A stretch of DNA of 64,000 nucleotides from Devosia naphthalenivorans (GTDB lineage: Bacteria > Pseudomonadota > Alphaproteobacteria > Rhizobiales > Devosiaceae): positions 284,455 through 348,454 of the forward strand of contig NZ_PYVW01000003.1 of assembly GCF_003056355.1 (NCBI RefSeq), in the 5' to 3' direction. The position numbers and the translations under genes are program-made. This document shows, piece by piece, positions 27,301-34,691 of this stretch. Position 1 is the first letter of the stretch; every line of letters starts with the position of its first letter. The notes beneath the pieces are model-generated. The model did not search any database. It had not been told where the DNA came from and saw nothing but the letters and a program-made list of their open reading frames with translations.

Positions 27301-27681
27301 TTCATCCGCCGCGAAGTGGTGGTGGGCGGACTTGCCGGTTCGTGGTTCATCCACCTGTCGGCGGCGCTGGTCTCGGGGCTGTTCGTATCGACACTGCTGA
27401 CGCTGGTTATGGTGCCCGTGATGGTCACTGCCCCCAACGTGCTGTGGGGCCAGATCAAGTGGGTCGGCCATCAGTTCGCCCGCCTCGGCCAGTTCGTGAC
27501 CGGCCGCGGACGCCAGCCTGAGGCGGCAGTGCCCGCCGGCTTCGACGGCATGGCCGTGGAAATCCCGGCCGACGCCGACGGCGCCAAGCGCTACATCGTC
27601 AGCAAGAAGGACGGGCTGGAAAACAAGGACGAACACGGCAACACCGTGGTGCGTCCGGACCGCCCAGAAGCGGCCGAGTAG
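24328..27681 (+). CDS. RND efflux transporter permease (AcrB/MdtB-like)
   Basis: This proton-driven pump of 1117 residues follows the HAE1-type RND layout: TM1 near residue 10, a porter domain with SFTDMPTISVAVYG, then TM2-6 (about 333-500) containing GLVLAVGVLVDDPIVVVE, whose paired aspartates relay protons. A second porter half follows, and TM8-12 from about 865, with GLGIVALAGIVVKNGIVLIDTYNHY. It is longer than AcrB (1049) through a hydrophilic C-terminal tail of about 60 residues. It is co-translated with its adaptor and followed by a strong terminator. Substrates cannot be read from sequence. Confidence 0.95.
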   Translation: MINLLERILRMPRVILTIMVILLGSGLSAYLSLPKESFPAIDIPYFYISVTQTGVSPRDAETLLAKPIEDRIKDIDGLENYSSTSTTGHASVFLEFNVNADKDQALSDIRAEMDGISSELPDEADEPTVTEISFTDMPTISVAVYGSVPERELVQRAKDLQEELESMGDVQSVTLSGSRDEVLEIQIDLNRLEAYDLTAAQLLDALAKNNMVVPGGTLDTGQGSFNVEVPGLIKNAADVYSLPLKTSGDNVVTFGDVATITRTFEDATSYANVNGQPAITLGVVKKLGTNVITISDDVRARTEAFTADWPQGISTSFLIDQADTTKNLFRSLEAAVLTAVALVLITCVATLGVRPAIMIGMSIPISFMIAFLVVQIMGMTINMMIMFGLVLAVGVLVDDPIVVVEYAERKLMEGVPKREAFIMAARKMFVPVVSATFTTLGAFIPLLFWPGIIGKFMSYLPIIVIVVMCASLVSALIFMPIIGAFIASTHVDPKAKEAADIVMYADKFDTKKVGGLTGMYVRTMEHLIHQPILTLAAGFALVVLMFAAYIMNPTGTEAFPASEPEFGTVNVITRGNYSPIEIRDLLAEVENEILQVQGIQDVIMSFGGTGASGGLSSATPPDTIGSFNLQLLPYNDRVKAAEIFQNIRDRVADISGLEVQIAAQENGPPAGKAINLRVEGTVYEDLAPAVAKLRNYVETELGDTIDVEDGRPAPGIDWEITIDREAAAKYGIGVRELSPYVQLVTSGVKLGSYRPDDGTDDELDIRVRLPESERTFDALDSLRIVTAQGLVPVSNFIDRQAVPKVANIERRNGVYAMTVAANLTEGVPSEEKIAQLQEWQETQEWPASVEIVYGGAAEQVDDTNAFIVVALGAALALIALILLIEYNSFYQVIVTLMTVVMSIAGVMLGMVVTGMSFSAIMTGLGIVALAGIVVKNGIVLIDTYNHYQRDEHVEPVKAMLITISQRVRPVLLTATVTALGVIPMALNIEFDFIRREVVVGGLAGSWFIHLSAALVSGLFVSTLLTLVMVPVMVTAPNVLWGQIKWVGHQFARLGQFVTGRGRQPEAAVPAGFDGMAVEIPADADGAKRYIVSKKDGLENKDEHGNTVVRPDRPEAAE

Positions 27682-27701
27682 TCCGCTCAGTCACCAAGCA
27701 A

Positions 27702-27730
27702 AAGGCCCGCAGCGATGCGGGCCTTTTTTT
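27702..27730 (+). terminator. Rho-independent terminator of the padR-RND operon
   Basis: AAGGCCCGC pairs with GCGGGCCTT around AGCGAT and runs into seven or more T residues. It begins 20 bases after the pump's stop codon. Confidence 0.92.
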
Positions 27731-27737
27731 GTGCTAC

Positions 27738-27766
27738 TTGCCAGAGTTAGCTAAATTAGCTATATT
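27738..27766 (+). promoter_or_regulatory. phd-doc promoter with overlapping TAGCTA operator repeats
   Basis: A -35 TTGCCA (27738-27743) and a -10 TATATT (27761-27766) are separated by 17 bases. Two palindromic TAGCTA hexamers (27748-27753 and 27757-27762), nine bases apart within direct repeats TTAGCTA, fill the spacer and touch the -10. Phd-type antitoxins bind such palindromes to repress their own operon. Confidence 0.6.
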
Positions 27767-27791
27767 GGCTTGAAGCGAAGGAGTTTCTGCC

Positions 27792-28031
27792 ATGGCCTCT
27801 ATCACTGCTACGGATGCCAAGAACAAGTTTGGCCAAGTTCTGGAGATGGCTCAAGCTGAGCCAGTCCGGATTCAGAAGAACGGCCGCGATGTAGGTGTGC
27901 TGCTTTCGCCCGAACAATACAGAGAACTGGTCGCCCAGAGCAATGAGCCCAAGGTAAATCCTCTCATCATGAGGCTTCACGGGGAAAGCGTGAAGCGGTG
28001 GGGAAAGGTGTATGAAGCCTTGGCCAAATAG
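27792..28031 (+). CDS. phd: Phd/YefM-family antitoxin
   Basis: This 79-residue antitoxin neutralises the Doc toxin encoded next to it and represses their operon. The N-terminal DNA-binding fold is clear (ITATDAKNKFGQVLEMAQAEPVRIQKNGRDVGVLLSPEQYREL, residues 4-47), followed by a tail that would wrap the toxin. The stop is two bases before the toxin's ATG. The pair lies between the terminator of the efflux operon and the oppositely oriented ABC exporter gene, a position expected of a mobile two-gene module. Confidence 0.92.
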   Translation: MASITATDAKNKFGQVLEMAQAEPVRIQKNGRDVGVLLSPEQYRELVAQSNEPKVNPLIMRLHGESVKRWGKVYEALAK

Positions 28032-28033
28032 CC

Positions 28034-28417
28034 ATGGCTGAACGCATCTACCTGACGATCACCGACGCCTTGTGGATTCACCAGGAACAGCTTCGCCTTT
28101 ATGGCGGCGCACCTGGGGTGCGTGACGAAGGTCTGGTTTTATCTGCATTGCTAAGGCCACAAACTGGCTACTACGCCACCCTGGTCGAAGAAGCAGCCGC
28201 TCTTTGGGAAAGCCTTGCGATGAACCATGGCTTCATTGACGGCAACAAGCGCGTTGCCCTCGCATGCACGATAGTGTTCTTGCAGGCAAACGGCGCTATT
28301 CCGGTGGGTACCGAAGAAGAGTGGATTTCCTTTATCTACGACAATCTCGAAGCGGGCACCTTTCGCAAGCCGGTGCTTGAAGATTGGCTCAATGGGCATG
28401 TCGAGATCATACCTTAG
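28034..28417 (+). CDS. doc: Doc-family toxin (Fic fold, type II toxin-antitoxin)
   Basis: This 127-residue death-on-curing protein has the motif HGFIDGNKR at residues 65-73, matching the Doc pattern H-x-F-x-D-x-N-K-R rather than the AMP-transferring Fic pattern ending in G-N-G-R. Doc of phage P1 phosphorylates elongation factor EF-Tu, and the lysine in place of glycine is linked to that kinase activity. The preceding YGGAPGVRDEGLVLSALLRPQTGYY segment is also Doc-like. The gene appears intact and follows the antitoxin by two bases. Confidence 0.92.
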   Translation: MAERIYLTITDALWIHQEQLRLYGGAPGVRDEGLVLSALLRPQTGYYATLVEEAAALWESLAMNHGFIDGNKRVALACTIVFLQANGAIPVGTEEEWISFIYDNLEAGTFRKPVLEDWLNGHVEIIP

Positions 28418-28425
28418 CCGCCGCC

Positions 28426-30321
28426 CTACTCCGCCGCAGGCAATCCGCGCTTAACAAAGCCATCAGGGTCATTAGCCGTCTGGAGCAGCTTTTCCTCGGC
28501 TTCGGTGGCTTCGCGCTGGCGGCTCCACATCTGGGCGTAGAGGCCGTCCTTTTGCAGCAGCGCCAGATGGTTGCCGCGTTCGGCGACCACGCCATCGCGC
28601 AGCACCAGGATTTCGTCGGCGTTCACGACCGTGGACAGACGGTGCGCGATGACGACGGAGGTGCGGTTCTGCGAGACGACATCGAGCGCTGACTGGATAT
28701 CGCGTTCGGTTTTGGTGTCGAGCGCCGAAGTGGCTTCGTCCAGGATCAGGATCGAGGGCGATTTCAGGATCGTGCGCGCGATGGCCACGCGTTGCTTTTC
28801 GCCACCCGACAGCTTCAAGCCGCGTTCGCCCACGGGTGTGTCATAGCCCTTGGGCAGGGTCTCGATGAACGGGCCGACCTGGGCCATGGCGGCAGCCGCG
28901 CGGACTTCGTCCGGTGTGGCGCCGGGGCGGCCATATTCGATATTGTAGCCGATGGTGTCGTTGAACAGCACGGTATCCTGCGGAACCATGCCGATCGCTT
29001 CGCGCAGGCTTTTCTGCGTGACGTCGCGCAGGTCTTGCCCATCGATAGTGATCGAGCCTCCCGTCACGTCATAGAAGCGATAGAGCAGCCGCGAGATGGT
29101 GGACTTGCCCGCGCCGGTGGGTCCGACGATCGCCACGGTCTTGCCGGCCGGCACTTCGAAGCTGACGCCTTTGAGGATGGGGCGGTCGGGATCGTAGTGG
29201 AACGTGACGTTGTCGAACCGGATCACCGGGCCGGTGACGGCCAGCGACTTGGCATCGGGGCGATCTTCGATCTCGGGGTCCTGGTCAAGAAGCTTGAACA
29301 TCTCCTCGATGTCGGTGAGGCCCTGGCGCAATTCGCGGTAGACGAAGCCGATGAAGTTCAGCGGACGATAAACCTGCATCAGGAAGGTGTTGAGCAGGAC
29401 GAAGTCGCCCAGGGTCAGCGTGCCGGCCATGACCCCGTTTATCGCCAGGACGGAGATAATCAGGAATCCGGCGTAGAATATAAGTGCCTGGCCGAAGTTG
29501 AGAAAGCCCAGCGAGGTCCAGATGCGGATGGCGGAACGTTCGTAGCCGGCCATCGAGGCATCGTACCGCCTGGCTTCCATCTCTTCATTGGCGAAATACT
29601 TCACCGTCTCGAAATTGAGCAATGAATCGATGGCCTTGCCATTCGCGTCGGTGTCGGACTCGTTCATGTCCCGGCGAATGGCGATGCGCCAGTTGGACGC
29701 CTTGATGGTGAAATAGAGATAACCCCAGATCATCACCACCAGCACAGCCAGATAGGTGAAGCCGAACAGCCAGACGAAGATCACGGCGGTAATCAGGAAC
29801 TCGACCACCGTTGGCGCGATGTTGAGCATCGTGAACCGCACGATGGTCTCGATGCCCTTGGTACCGCGCTCGATGACGCGGCTCAGGCCACCGGTGCGGC
29901 GGGCCAGATGAAAGCGCAGCGACAGGCGGTGCAGATGGTGGAAGGTGCGCAGGGCGAGCTTGCGCACGGCGTTCTGGCCGACGCTAGCGAAGAGAACGTC
30001 GCGCAATTGCTGGAAGCCGGCGTCGAGGATATTGCCGAGCGCATAGGCGATGACCAGAACGATAGGAACCGCCAGCCCCAAGATGACACCATTATTGGGC
30101 GCGGAACTGTCGAGGCTGTCGATGATGCCCTTATAGGCAAAGGGGATCAGCGTGGTGGCAACCTTGCTGAGCAGCAGCGCTCCGATGGCCAGGACGACCT
30201 TGAGCCGGAGATCAGCGCGGTCATCCGGCCACATATAGGACCAGAGGTTTTTTATGGTCGAAAAGACCGAGCCCTCTTCCGCGCTAACGGAGGGTTTCTT
30301 TTCAGCGCTGTCGGATGACAT
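28426..30321 (-). CDS. Atm1-type ABC exporter (transmembrane and ATPase domains fused)
   Basis: This 631-residue half-transporter dimerises in the inner membrane. Residues about 40-350 form six helices with Atm1 hallmarks (FHHLHRLSLRFHLARRTGGLSRVIERGTKGIE; DSLLNFETVKYFANEEMEARRYD). The ATPase follows: Walker A GPTGAGKST, signature LSGGEKQRVAIARTIL, Walker B ILILDEATSALD, and AHRLSTV. Bacterial relatives such as that of Novosphingobium export glutathione conjugates or metal-glutathione adducts. Its ATG shares one base with the stop of the ArsR regulator gene (TGATG), so metal- or thiol-responsive control is plausible. It converges on doc with eight bases between. Confidence 0.93.
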   Translation of the reverse strand: MSSDSAEKKPSVSAEEGSVFSTIKNLWSYMWPDDRADLRLKVVLAIGALLLSKVATTLIPFAYKGIIDSLDSSAPNNGVILGLAVPIVLVIAYALGNILDAGFQQLRDVLFASVGQNAVRKLALRTFHHLHRLSLRFHLARRTGGLSRVIERGTKGIETIVRFTMLNIAPTVVEFLITAVIFVWLFGFTYLAVLVVMIWGYLYFTIKASNWRIAIRRDMNESDTDANGKAIDSLLNFETVKYFANEEMEARRYDASMAGYERSAIRIWTSLGFLNFGQALIFYAGFLIISVLAINGVMAGTLTLGDFVLLNTFLMQVYRPLNFIGFVYRELRQGLTDIEEMFKLLDQDPEIEDRPDAKSLAVTGPVIRFDNVTFHYDPDRPILKGVSFEVPAGKTVAIVGPTGAGKSTISRLLYRFYDVTGGSITIDGQDLRDVTQKSLREAIGMVPQDTVLFNDTIGYNIEYGRPGATPDEVRAAAAMAQVGPFIETLPKGYDTPVGERGLKLSGGEKQRVAIARTILKSPSILILDEATSALDTKTERDIQSALDVVSQNRTSVVIAHRLSTVVNADEILVLRDGVVAERGNHLALLQKDGLYAQMWSRQREATEAEEKLLQTANDPDGFVKRGLPAAE

Positions 30322-30680
30322 CAGGCGAGTTCCGATTCCAGTTTCGGTGCGGTGCGCCCAAGTCCGGCGACCATGCCGGAAAAGGCAGTGCCCATGGCAG
30401 CCAGGCGCTCATGCTGGACGATGTAGCAATTGCGGGTGCCGCGCGGCTTGCGCTCGATCAGCCCTGCATCGAGCAGGACCTTGATGTGCTGGCTGACAGT
30501 GGACTGGGCAAGCGTGAGTTCGTCGGTGACGTCGGCGCAGCAGCATTCGCCGCGTTGCTGGTTGGCCAGGATGCGCAGGATATTGAGCCGGACCGGATGG
30601 CCCAGAGCTCGCATGATGGCAGCGATGTCGTCGTCTTGCATGGCGCTCAACTGCGTTGATCGGTGAATTACGATAGACAT
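30321..30680 (-). CDS. ArsR-family regulator
   Basis: This small repressor of about 119 residues has one winged helix (AIMRALGHPVRLNILRILANQQRGECCCADVTDELTLAQSTVSQHIKVLLDAGLIERKPRGTRNCYIV). The CCC run in GECCCADV sits where ArsR metalloid sensors carry a cysteine pair, so it may sense As, Sb or other thiophilic ions. ATG 30680 is used here; ATG 30641 would give 106 residues and is also credible. A TTG at 30704 lies inside the terminator of the upstream gene and is rejected. It is translationally coupled to the Atm1-like exporter by TGATG. Confidence 0.88.
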   Translation of the reverse strand: MSIVIHRSTQLSAMQDDDIAAIMRALGHPVRLNILRILANQQRGECCCADVTDELTLAQSTVSQHIKVLLDAGLIERKPRGTRNCYIVQHERLAAMGTAFSGMVAGLGRTAPKLESELA

Positions 30681-30702
30681 GGGCGTTACGGCCGGAAAAA
30701 TC

Positions 30703-30733
30703 AATGGCCCACCGGCGGGTGGGCCATTTTGTT
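30703..30733 (-). terminator. Intrinsic terminator after the LysM-protein gene
   Basis: On the minus strand AATGGCCCACC pairs with GGTGGGCCATT around a short loop and is followed by TGATTTTTCC. It begins two bases past the LysM gene's stop and separates it from arsR. The opposite strand also shows TTTT, so it may work both ways. Confidence 0.8.
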
Positions 30734-30734
30734 C

Positions 30735-32561
30735 CTAGTTTTCGCTATCTTCGGGCAGCGCGAAGACCTGGCCGGGATAGATCCGGTCAGGGTCCCTGAT
30801 CTGGCCGGTATTGGCCTCATAGATCGTCGTGTATTTCATTCCCTGGCCATAGACGCGGCGCGCGATGGTCCAGAGATTGTCCCCACGCCGGATGATGGCC
30901 TTGCCGGCAGCAAAGCGCTCGGCGTCGGGCCCGCCGACCGATACCGCCACCATGGTCGGAACTTCGGCTTCTGTGGTGGTAGCCGGTTGGGCCGGCTCGG
31001 GCGGGGCATCTGCCGTGGCGGCCGGACTTGGCGTAGCGGCCGGTGGCACGGGCTGCGTGGGTTCGGCTTGCGGAGGCGTTGCCGCCGGTGATGGAGACGG
31101 CGCAGGCGCAATTGCCGCCGGCGTGTCCACGGACGTAGCCGGCGCAACTTGGGGTACAGCAGCTTGAGCTTCAGGTGCAGGCGCAGTCTGCGGCTCTGCC
31201 GCCGGTGGAGAAGCCGAATCCTGAGCGTCTGGCGTTGCAGGCGCAGGTGCAGGTGCATCCGCGTCAGCAACGGCAAGCGGCGGCTCTTCGCCGGGCACTT
31301 CGACTACAAAATCCACCTCGGCGCGCGACGCGACTTTTGCGCTGCCGGACTGCAGCATGTCGATGCGGACGCGCTGGCTCGGCTGCTTGAGCACGGGGCC
31401 AGCCTCCACCAGCCAGCGGCCGTCCGACACCTTGGCGTCGGAAACGAACTGGTCATCGACATAGAGGCGGATGTCGGCGCCTTCCGGACCGGCACCGGCG
31501 AAATAGGTGCTATCGCCCTCGATTTCGATGGCATCGATGGTGGGCGCTGCGCCCTCCAGTGGCGTCGCGAGCGGCTCCGGTGCAGCGGGTGGCGGTTCTA
31601 CGCTCGCCACTGCCGCAGGGGCAGACTCAGGCTCGGGCGCCGGGGGCGCTGGATCAGCAACCGGCGCGGGCTCGGGGGTGGACGCAGGTGCGGCGGCACC
31701 GTCTTCCGGCTCTGTAGCCGGAGCAGGCTCGACTGGAGCGCCGGCGGTTTGAGCGGTTGCCGGCTCTGGCGCAGGCTGCGATGGAGCAGCTTCGGCTTGT
31801 GTGGCAGCTGGCACTGGCACGGCAGGCGCATCCGGCGCCACGGCCTCTTGGACCGGTGCAGGCGCTGGTGCAGGTGCTGGCTCCGGCGCAGGAGATTGGA
31901 TCGGATCGGCAGACGCAAGCTGCTCAGGCGCAGCAAGACCCTGTAGCACTTCGCTTGCGGCGCCCGGCGTGCTGGCGACGACCAGGGGTTCGCTGGATTT
32001 GTCTTCGTTGATGGCGACGACGAAGGATTCTTCGGCGCGACCATCCTTGCCCGATTCGCCCAGCGTGATTTCGAGGCCACCGGGCGGCAGGGGCTCGTCG
32101 GGAACGAGCACCCAATCGCCACTGGGTTCCACCTTGGCGGTGCCGAGCAGGTCTTCGTTGGCGTAGACTTCTACTTCGGAGCCCGGCGTGCCGCTGCCGG
32201 CAATCACCACGGAGCCATCGGGCTCGGCACGCAACAGGCCAAAGCTGGCGGCCACGAGCGCATCGGATGCCTCTGCCGAGGGTTCGGTGGCGTCAGGCGC
32301 GGCGATGTCCATTATGGGCTCGGGTGTCGCAATAGCAGCCGTCTCGGCGGCTGGTGCTGCGGGATCGGCCGCGGCAACGGCGGGTTGCGGCAGAATGCCT
32401 GCGTCCACCATTTCCCCGCGCAGGCACTGCCCCATGCCGCCATCGGCATTGAAGCAGGTGACGATCGAGGGGCCGGCAAGCACACCTATGATGACGACAA
32501 CAGTAACCGCTGCTGCCCCGAGGGTAAGAGCAAGAGGTTGTTTCGGAGCGGTATCGGCCAG
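30735..32561 (-). CDS. LysM-domain envelope protein with two Ig-like repeats and a long Pro/Ala/Glu linker
   Basis: This protein of 608 residues has a membrane anchor at about 9-30 (LALTLGAAAVTVVVIIGVLAG), two Ig-like repeats (about 100-185, GSVVIAGSGTPGSEVEVYANEDLLG; and about 330-410, STYFAGAGPEGADIRLYVDD) separated by Pro/Ala/Glu-rich linkers, and a C-terminal LysM domain (IIRRGDNLWTIARRVYGQGMKYTTIYEAN...IYPGQVFALP) that would bind peptidoglycan. No ATG, GTG or TTG precedes the anchor. GGGAGG lies five bases before a CTG at 32561, which I take as the start. The next in-frame start, GTG 32483, would remove most of the anchor. The role is probably structural. Confidence 0.8.
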   Translation of the reverse strand: MADTAPKQPLALTLGAAAVTVVVIIGVLAGPSIVTCFNADGGMGQCLRGEMVDAGILPQPAVAAADPAAPAAETAAIATPEPIMDIAAPDATEPSAEASDALVAASFGLLRAEPDGSVVIAGSGTPGSEVEVYANEDLLGTAKVEPSGDWVLVPDEPLPPGGLEITLGESGKDGRAEESFVVAINEDKSSEPLVVASTPGAASEVLQGLAAPEQLASADPIQSPAPEPAPAPAPAPVQEAVAPDAPAVPVPAATQAEAAPSQPAPEPATAQTAGAPVEPAPATEPEDGAAAPASTPEPAPVADPAPPAPEPESAPAAVASVEPPPAAPEPLATPLEGAAPTIDAIEIEGDSTYFAGAGPEGADIRLYVDDQFVSDAKVSDGRWLVEAGPVLKQPSQRVRIDMLQSGSAKVASRAEVDFVVEVPGEEPPLAVADADAPAPAPATPDAQDSASPPAAEPQTAPAPEAQAAVPQVAPATSVDTPAAIAPAPSPSPAATPPQAEPTQPVPPAATPSPAATADAPPEPAQPATTTEAEVPTMVAVSVGGPDAERFAAGKAIIRRGDNLWTIARRVYGQGMKYTTIYEANTGQIRDPDRIYPGQVFALPEDSEN

Positions 32562-32593
32562 TTCGTCCTCCCAAGGGCGGCAATGCCGTCCGG

Positions 32594-34210
32594 TTAAGCT
32601 ACTTCTTCTGTTGTCTGCTGAGCCGCTTCAGTTTTCAACAGCTTGTAAGTGATGGATTCATACAGAGCTTCAAAAGAAGCATCAATGATATTGGGGGACA
32701 CCCCGATGGTGAACCAGCGCTCGCCAGTGCCGTCGCGGCTCTCGACCAGTACACGGGTGACCGCGCCCGTGCCGCCGTCCAGGATACGGACCTTGAAATC
32801 CACCAGTTCCAGATCTTCGATAAGCGACGAATACTTGCCCAGATCTTTGCGCATGGCCAGATCAAGTGCGTTGACGGGGCCATTGCCTTCGGCAACCGAC
32901 ATCAGCAATTCGCCCTCGACGCGGATTTTGACCACCGCTTCGGTAACGGTGACCTCTTCGCCTAGTGCGTTGTGGCGGCGTTCGACGCTGGCGCGATAGT
33001 TTTCCACCTGGAAATAATCGGGCAGCGTGCCCAGCACCTCATGCGCCAGGACAGCGAAGGAAGCATCGGCGCCGTCATAGGAATAGCCGCGCGATTCGCG
33101 TTCCTTGACGGTTGCCAGCAGCTTTTCGAGGCGCCGGTCGTCCTTGGCTAGTTGGATGCCATGCCGCGCGAGGGCCGTCAGCAGATTGGATTTGCCGGCC
33201 TGCTGGCTGACCATGATGGAGCGCTCATTGCCAATGCTTTCCGGCGGTACGTGCTCATAGGAGGAAAAATCCTTGAGCAGGGCCGACGCATGAATGCCCG
33301 CCTTGGTGGCAAAGGCCGAGGCGCCGACATAGGGCGCCTGCCGCGCTGGCGCACGGTTGAGCCGGTCATCGAAGGCGCGCGAGATGTGGGTCAGGCGTTC
33401 GAGCCGCTCGGCATCGATGCCCGTTTCGAAGCGGTCGGCGAACATGGGTTTCAGCACCAGCGTCGGTATGATGGTGATGAGGTTGGCGTTGCCGCAGCGC
33501 TCCCCGATGCCGTTGAGCGTGCCCTGGATCTGGCGCACGCCGGCTTCCACCGCGGCAAGCGTATTGGCGACCGCCTGGCCGGTGTCGTCATGGGCATGAA
33601 TGCCCAGATGATCGCCGGGTGCGATGGCAAGGACCTTGGTCACGATCTCGCGGATTTCCGAAGGCATGGTGCCGCCATTGGTGTCGCACAGCACGACCCA
33701 GCGCGCTCCCGCATCAAGGGCAGTCTTGACGCAGGCAAGGGCATAGTCGGGATCGGCCTTGAACCCGTCAAAGAAGTGCTCGCAATCGATCAGCGCTTCC
33801 TTGCCACTGGCGACGGCGGCCGCGACGGTGTCCCGCAGGCTGTCGAGGTTTTCCTCGAGCGAAATTCCCAGCGCCATTTCCACTTGGGCCGACCAGGTCT
33901 TGGCGACGAAACAGGTGGCGCTGGCCTCGGACTGCAGGATGGCCTGCAACCCTGGATCATTGGCGGCCGACCGCCCTGCCCGCTTGGTCATGCCGAAAGC
34001 AGTGAACCTGGCAGTTTTGGTGCGGCGTTCCGCAAAAAATTCGGTGTCGACCGGATTGGCGCCGGGGTAGCCGCCCTCGATGTAGTCCACGCCCAGATCT
34101 TCGAGCAGCCGGCAAATGGAAATCTTGTCCTCCAGGGAGAATTCGATTCCTGCCGTCTGTGCGCCATCGCGCAGTGTGGTGTCGAAGAGATAGAGGCGGT
34201 CTTTGGACAT
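32594..34210 (-). CDS. cimA: (R)-citramalate synthase
   Basis: CimA condenses pyruvate and acetyl-CoA to citramalate, a threonine-independent entry to isoleucine. The 538-residue protein begins MSKDRLYLFDTTLRDGAQTAGIEFSLEDK, the homocitrate/isopropylmalate synthase signature. The second motif GIHAHDDTGQAVANTLAAVEAGVRQIQGTLNGIGERCGNANL (about 205-245) holds the metal-binding H-x-H. A C-terminal LeuA-type allosteric domain (from about 400) suggests feedback by branched-chain products. The CimA-specific length and DTEFFAERR favour citramalate over isopropylmalate. ATG 34210 follows GFA1 by four bases; earlier frames lie inside that gene. Confidence 0.92.
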   Translation of the reverse strand: MSKDRLYLFDTTLRDGAQTAGIEFSLEDKISICRLLEDLGVDYIEGGYPGANPVDTEFFAERRTKTARFTAFGMTKRAGRSAANDPGLQAILQSEASATCFVAKTWSAQVEMALGISLEENLDSLRDTVAAAVASGKEALIDCEHFFDGFKADPDYALACVKTALDAGARWVVLCDTNGGTMPSEIREIVTKVLAIAPGDHLGIHAHDDTGQAVANTLAAVEAGVRQIQGTLNGIGERCGNANLITIIPTLVLKPMFADRFETGIDAERLERLTHISRAFDDRLNRAPARQAPYVGASAFATKAGIHASALLKDFSSYEHVPPESIGNERSIMVSQQAGKSNLLTALARHGIQLAKDDRRLEKLLATVKERESRGYSYDGADASFAVLAHEVLGTLPDYFQVENYRASVERRHNALGEEVTVTEAVVKIRVEGELLMSVAEGNGPVNALDLAMRKDLGKYSSLIEDLELVDFKVRILDGGTGAVTRVLVESRDGTGERWFTIGVSPNIIDASFEALYESITYKLLKTEAAQQTTEEVA

Positions 34211-34214
34211 GAAC

Positions 34215-34691
34215 TTACTCGGGCCAGCGATCGGTATCGTGGTCGGGGTGCTGGTGGTTGGTGGACTTGATGAAACTTGCGGCCCGTTCGTCTTCGGCTT
34301 CTGTCGGAGGGCGATCCGGCAGGTGACCAAGATCGTTTACCCAGCTCAGGCGGCTTTCGACGCCATGCTGGTCCACCGGCGGAAAGGCTTCCGGATCATC
34401 GAGCGAGCCGATCGAAACCGAGATGCGGACGCTATCGACGTAACCGAAGGTAAGAGGGGTACCACAAGCAGAGCAAAAGCCACGCTCGGCGCGGTCAGAT
34501 GAGGAGAAAACCGCAAGCGTGCCGCGAGCAATTTCGAAGCTTGCTTTGGGTCCGCCGACCAGTGGCGCATAAAATGCGCCAAACGCCTTCTGGCACATCC
34601 GGCAGTGGCAGATATGGGCTCCCGAGGGCTTTTCCAAAAAGCGATAGCGCACCGCGCCGCACTGACAACCGCCGGACCAAGCGTGAGTCAT
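34215..34691 (-). CDS. GFA-family zinc protein, paralogue 1
   Basis: This 158-residue protein of the glutathione-dependent formaldehyde-activating (GFA/Mss4) fold has zinc-type cysteines C9-x-C11, C28-x-C30-x2-C33 and C73-x2-C76. Family members bind S-hydroxymethyl-glutathione or related thiols, but most have no proven reaction. The start overlaps the stop of GFA2 as ATGA. The C terminus NHQHPDHDTDRWPE is nearly the same as that of the neighbour, marking a tandem duplication. It lies in a cysS-GFA2-GFA1-cimA operon. Confidence 0.9.
   Translation of the reverse strand: MTHAWSGGCQCGAVRYRFLEKPSGAHICHCRMCQKAFGAFYAPLVGGPKASFEIARGTLAVFSSSDRAERGFCSACGTPLTFGYVDSVRISVSIGSLDDPEAFPPVDQHGVESRLSWVNDLGHLPDRPPTEAEDERAASFIKSTNHQHPDHDTDRWPE

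Noticed and set aside
23809..27636. A 1275-codon open frame antisense to the RND operon
   Set aside because: It mirrors the codon pattern of the efflux genes, its protein is His/Asp/Arg-rich with no domain, and it overlaps two well-supported genes. High GC third positions keep antisense frames open.
30681..30704. TTG 30704 as the start of the ArsR gene
   Set aside because: It falls within the terminator hairpin of the upstream LysM gene, and homologues start closer to the helix-turn-helix.
31500..32200. Pro/Ala/Glu-rich stretch of the LysM protein as a possible frameshift artefact
   Set aside because: The flanking Ig-like and LysM domains are in the same frame, and such linkers are common in envelope proteins.
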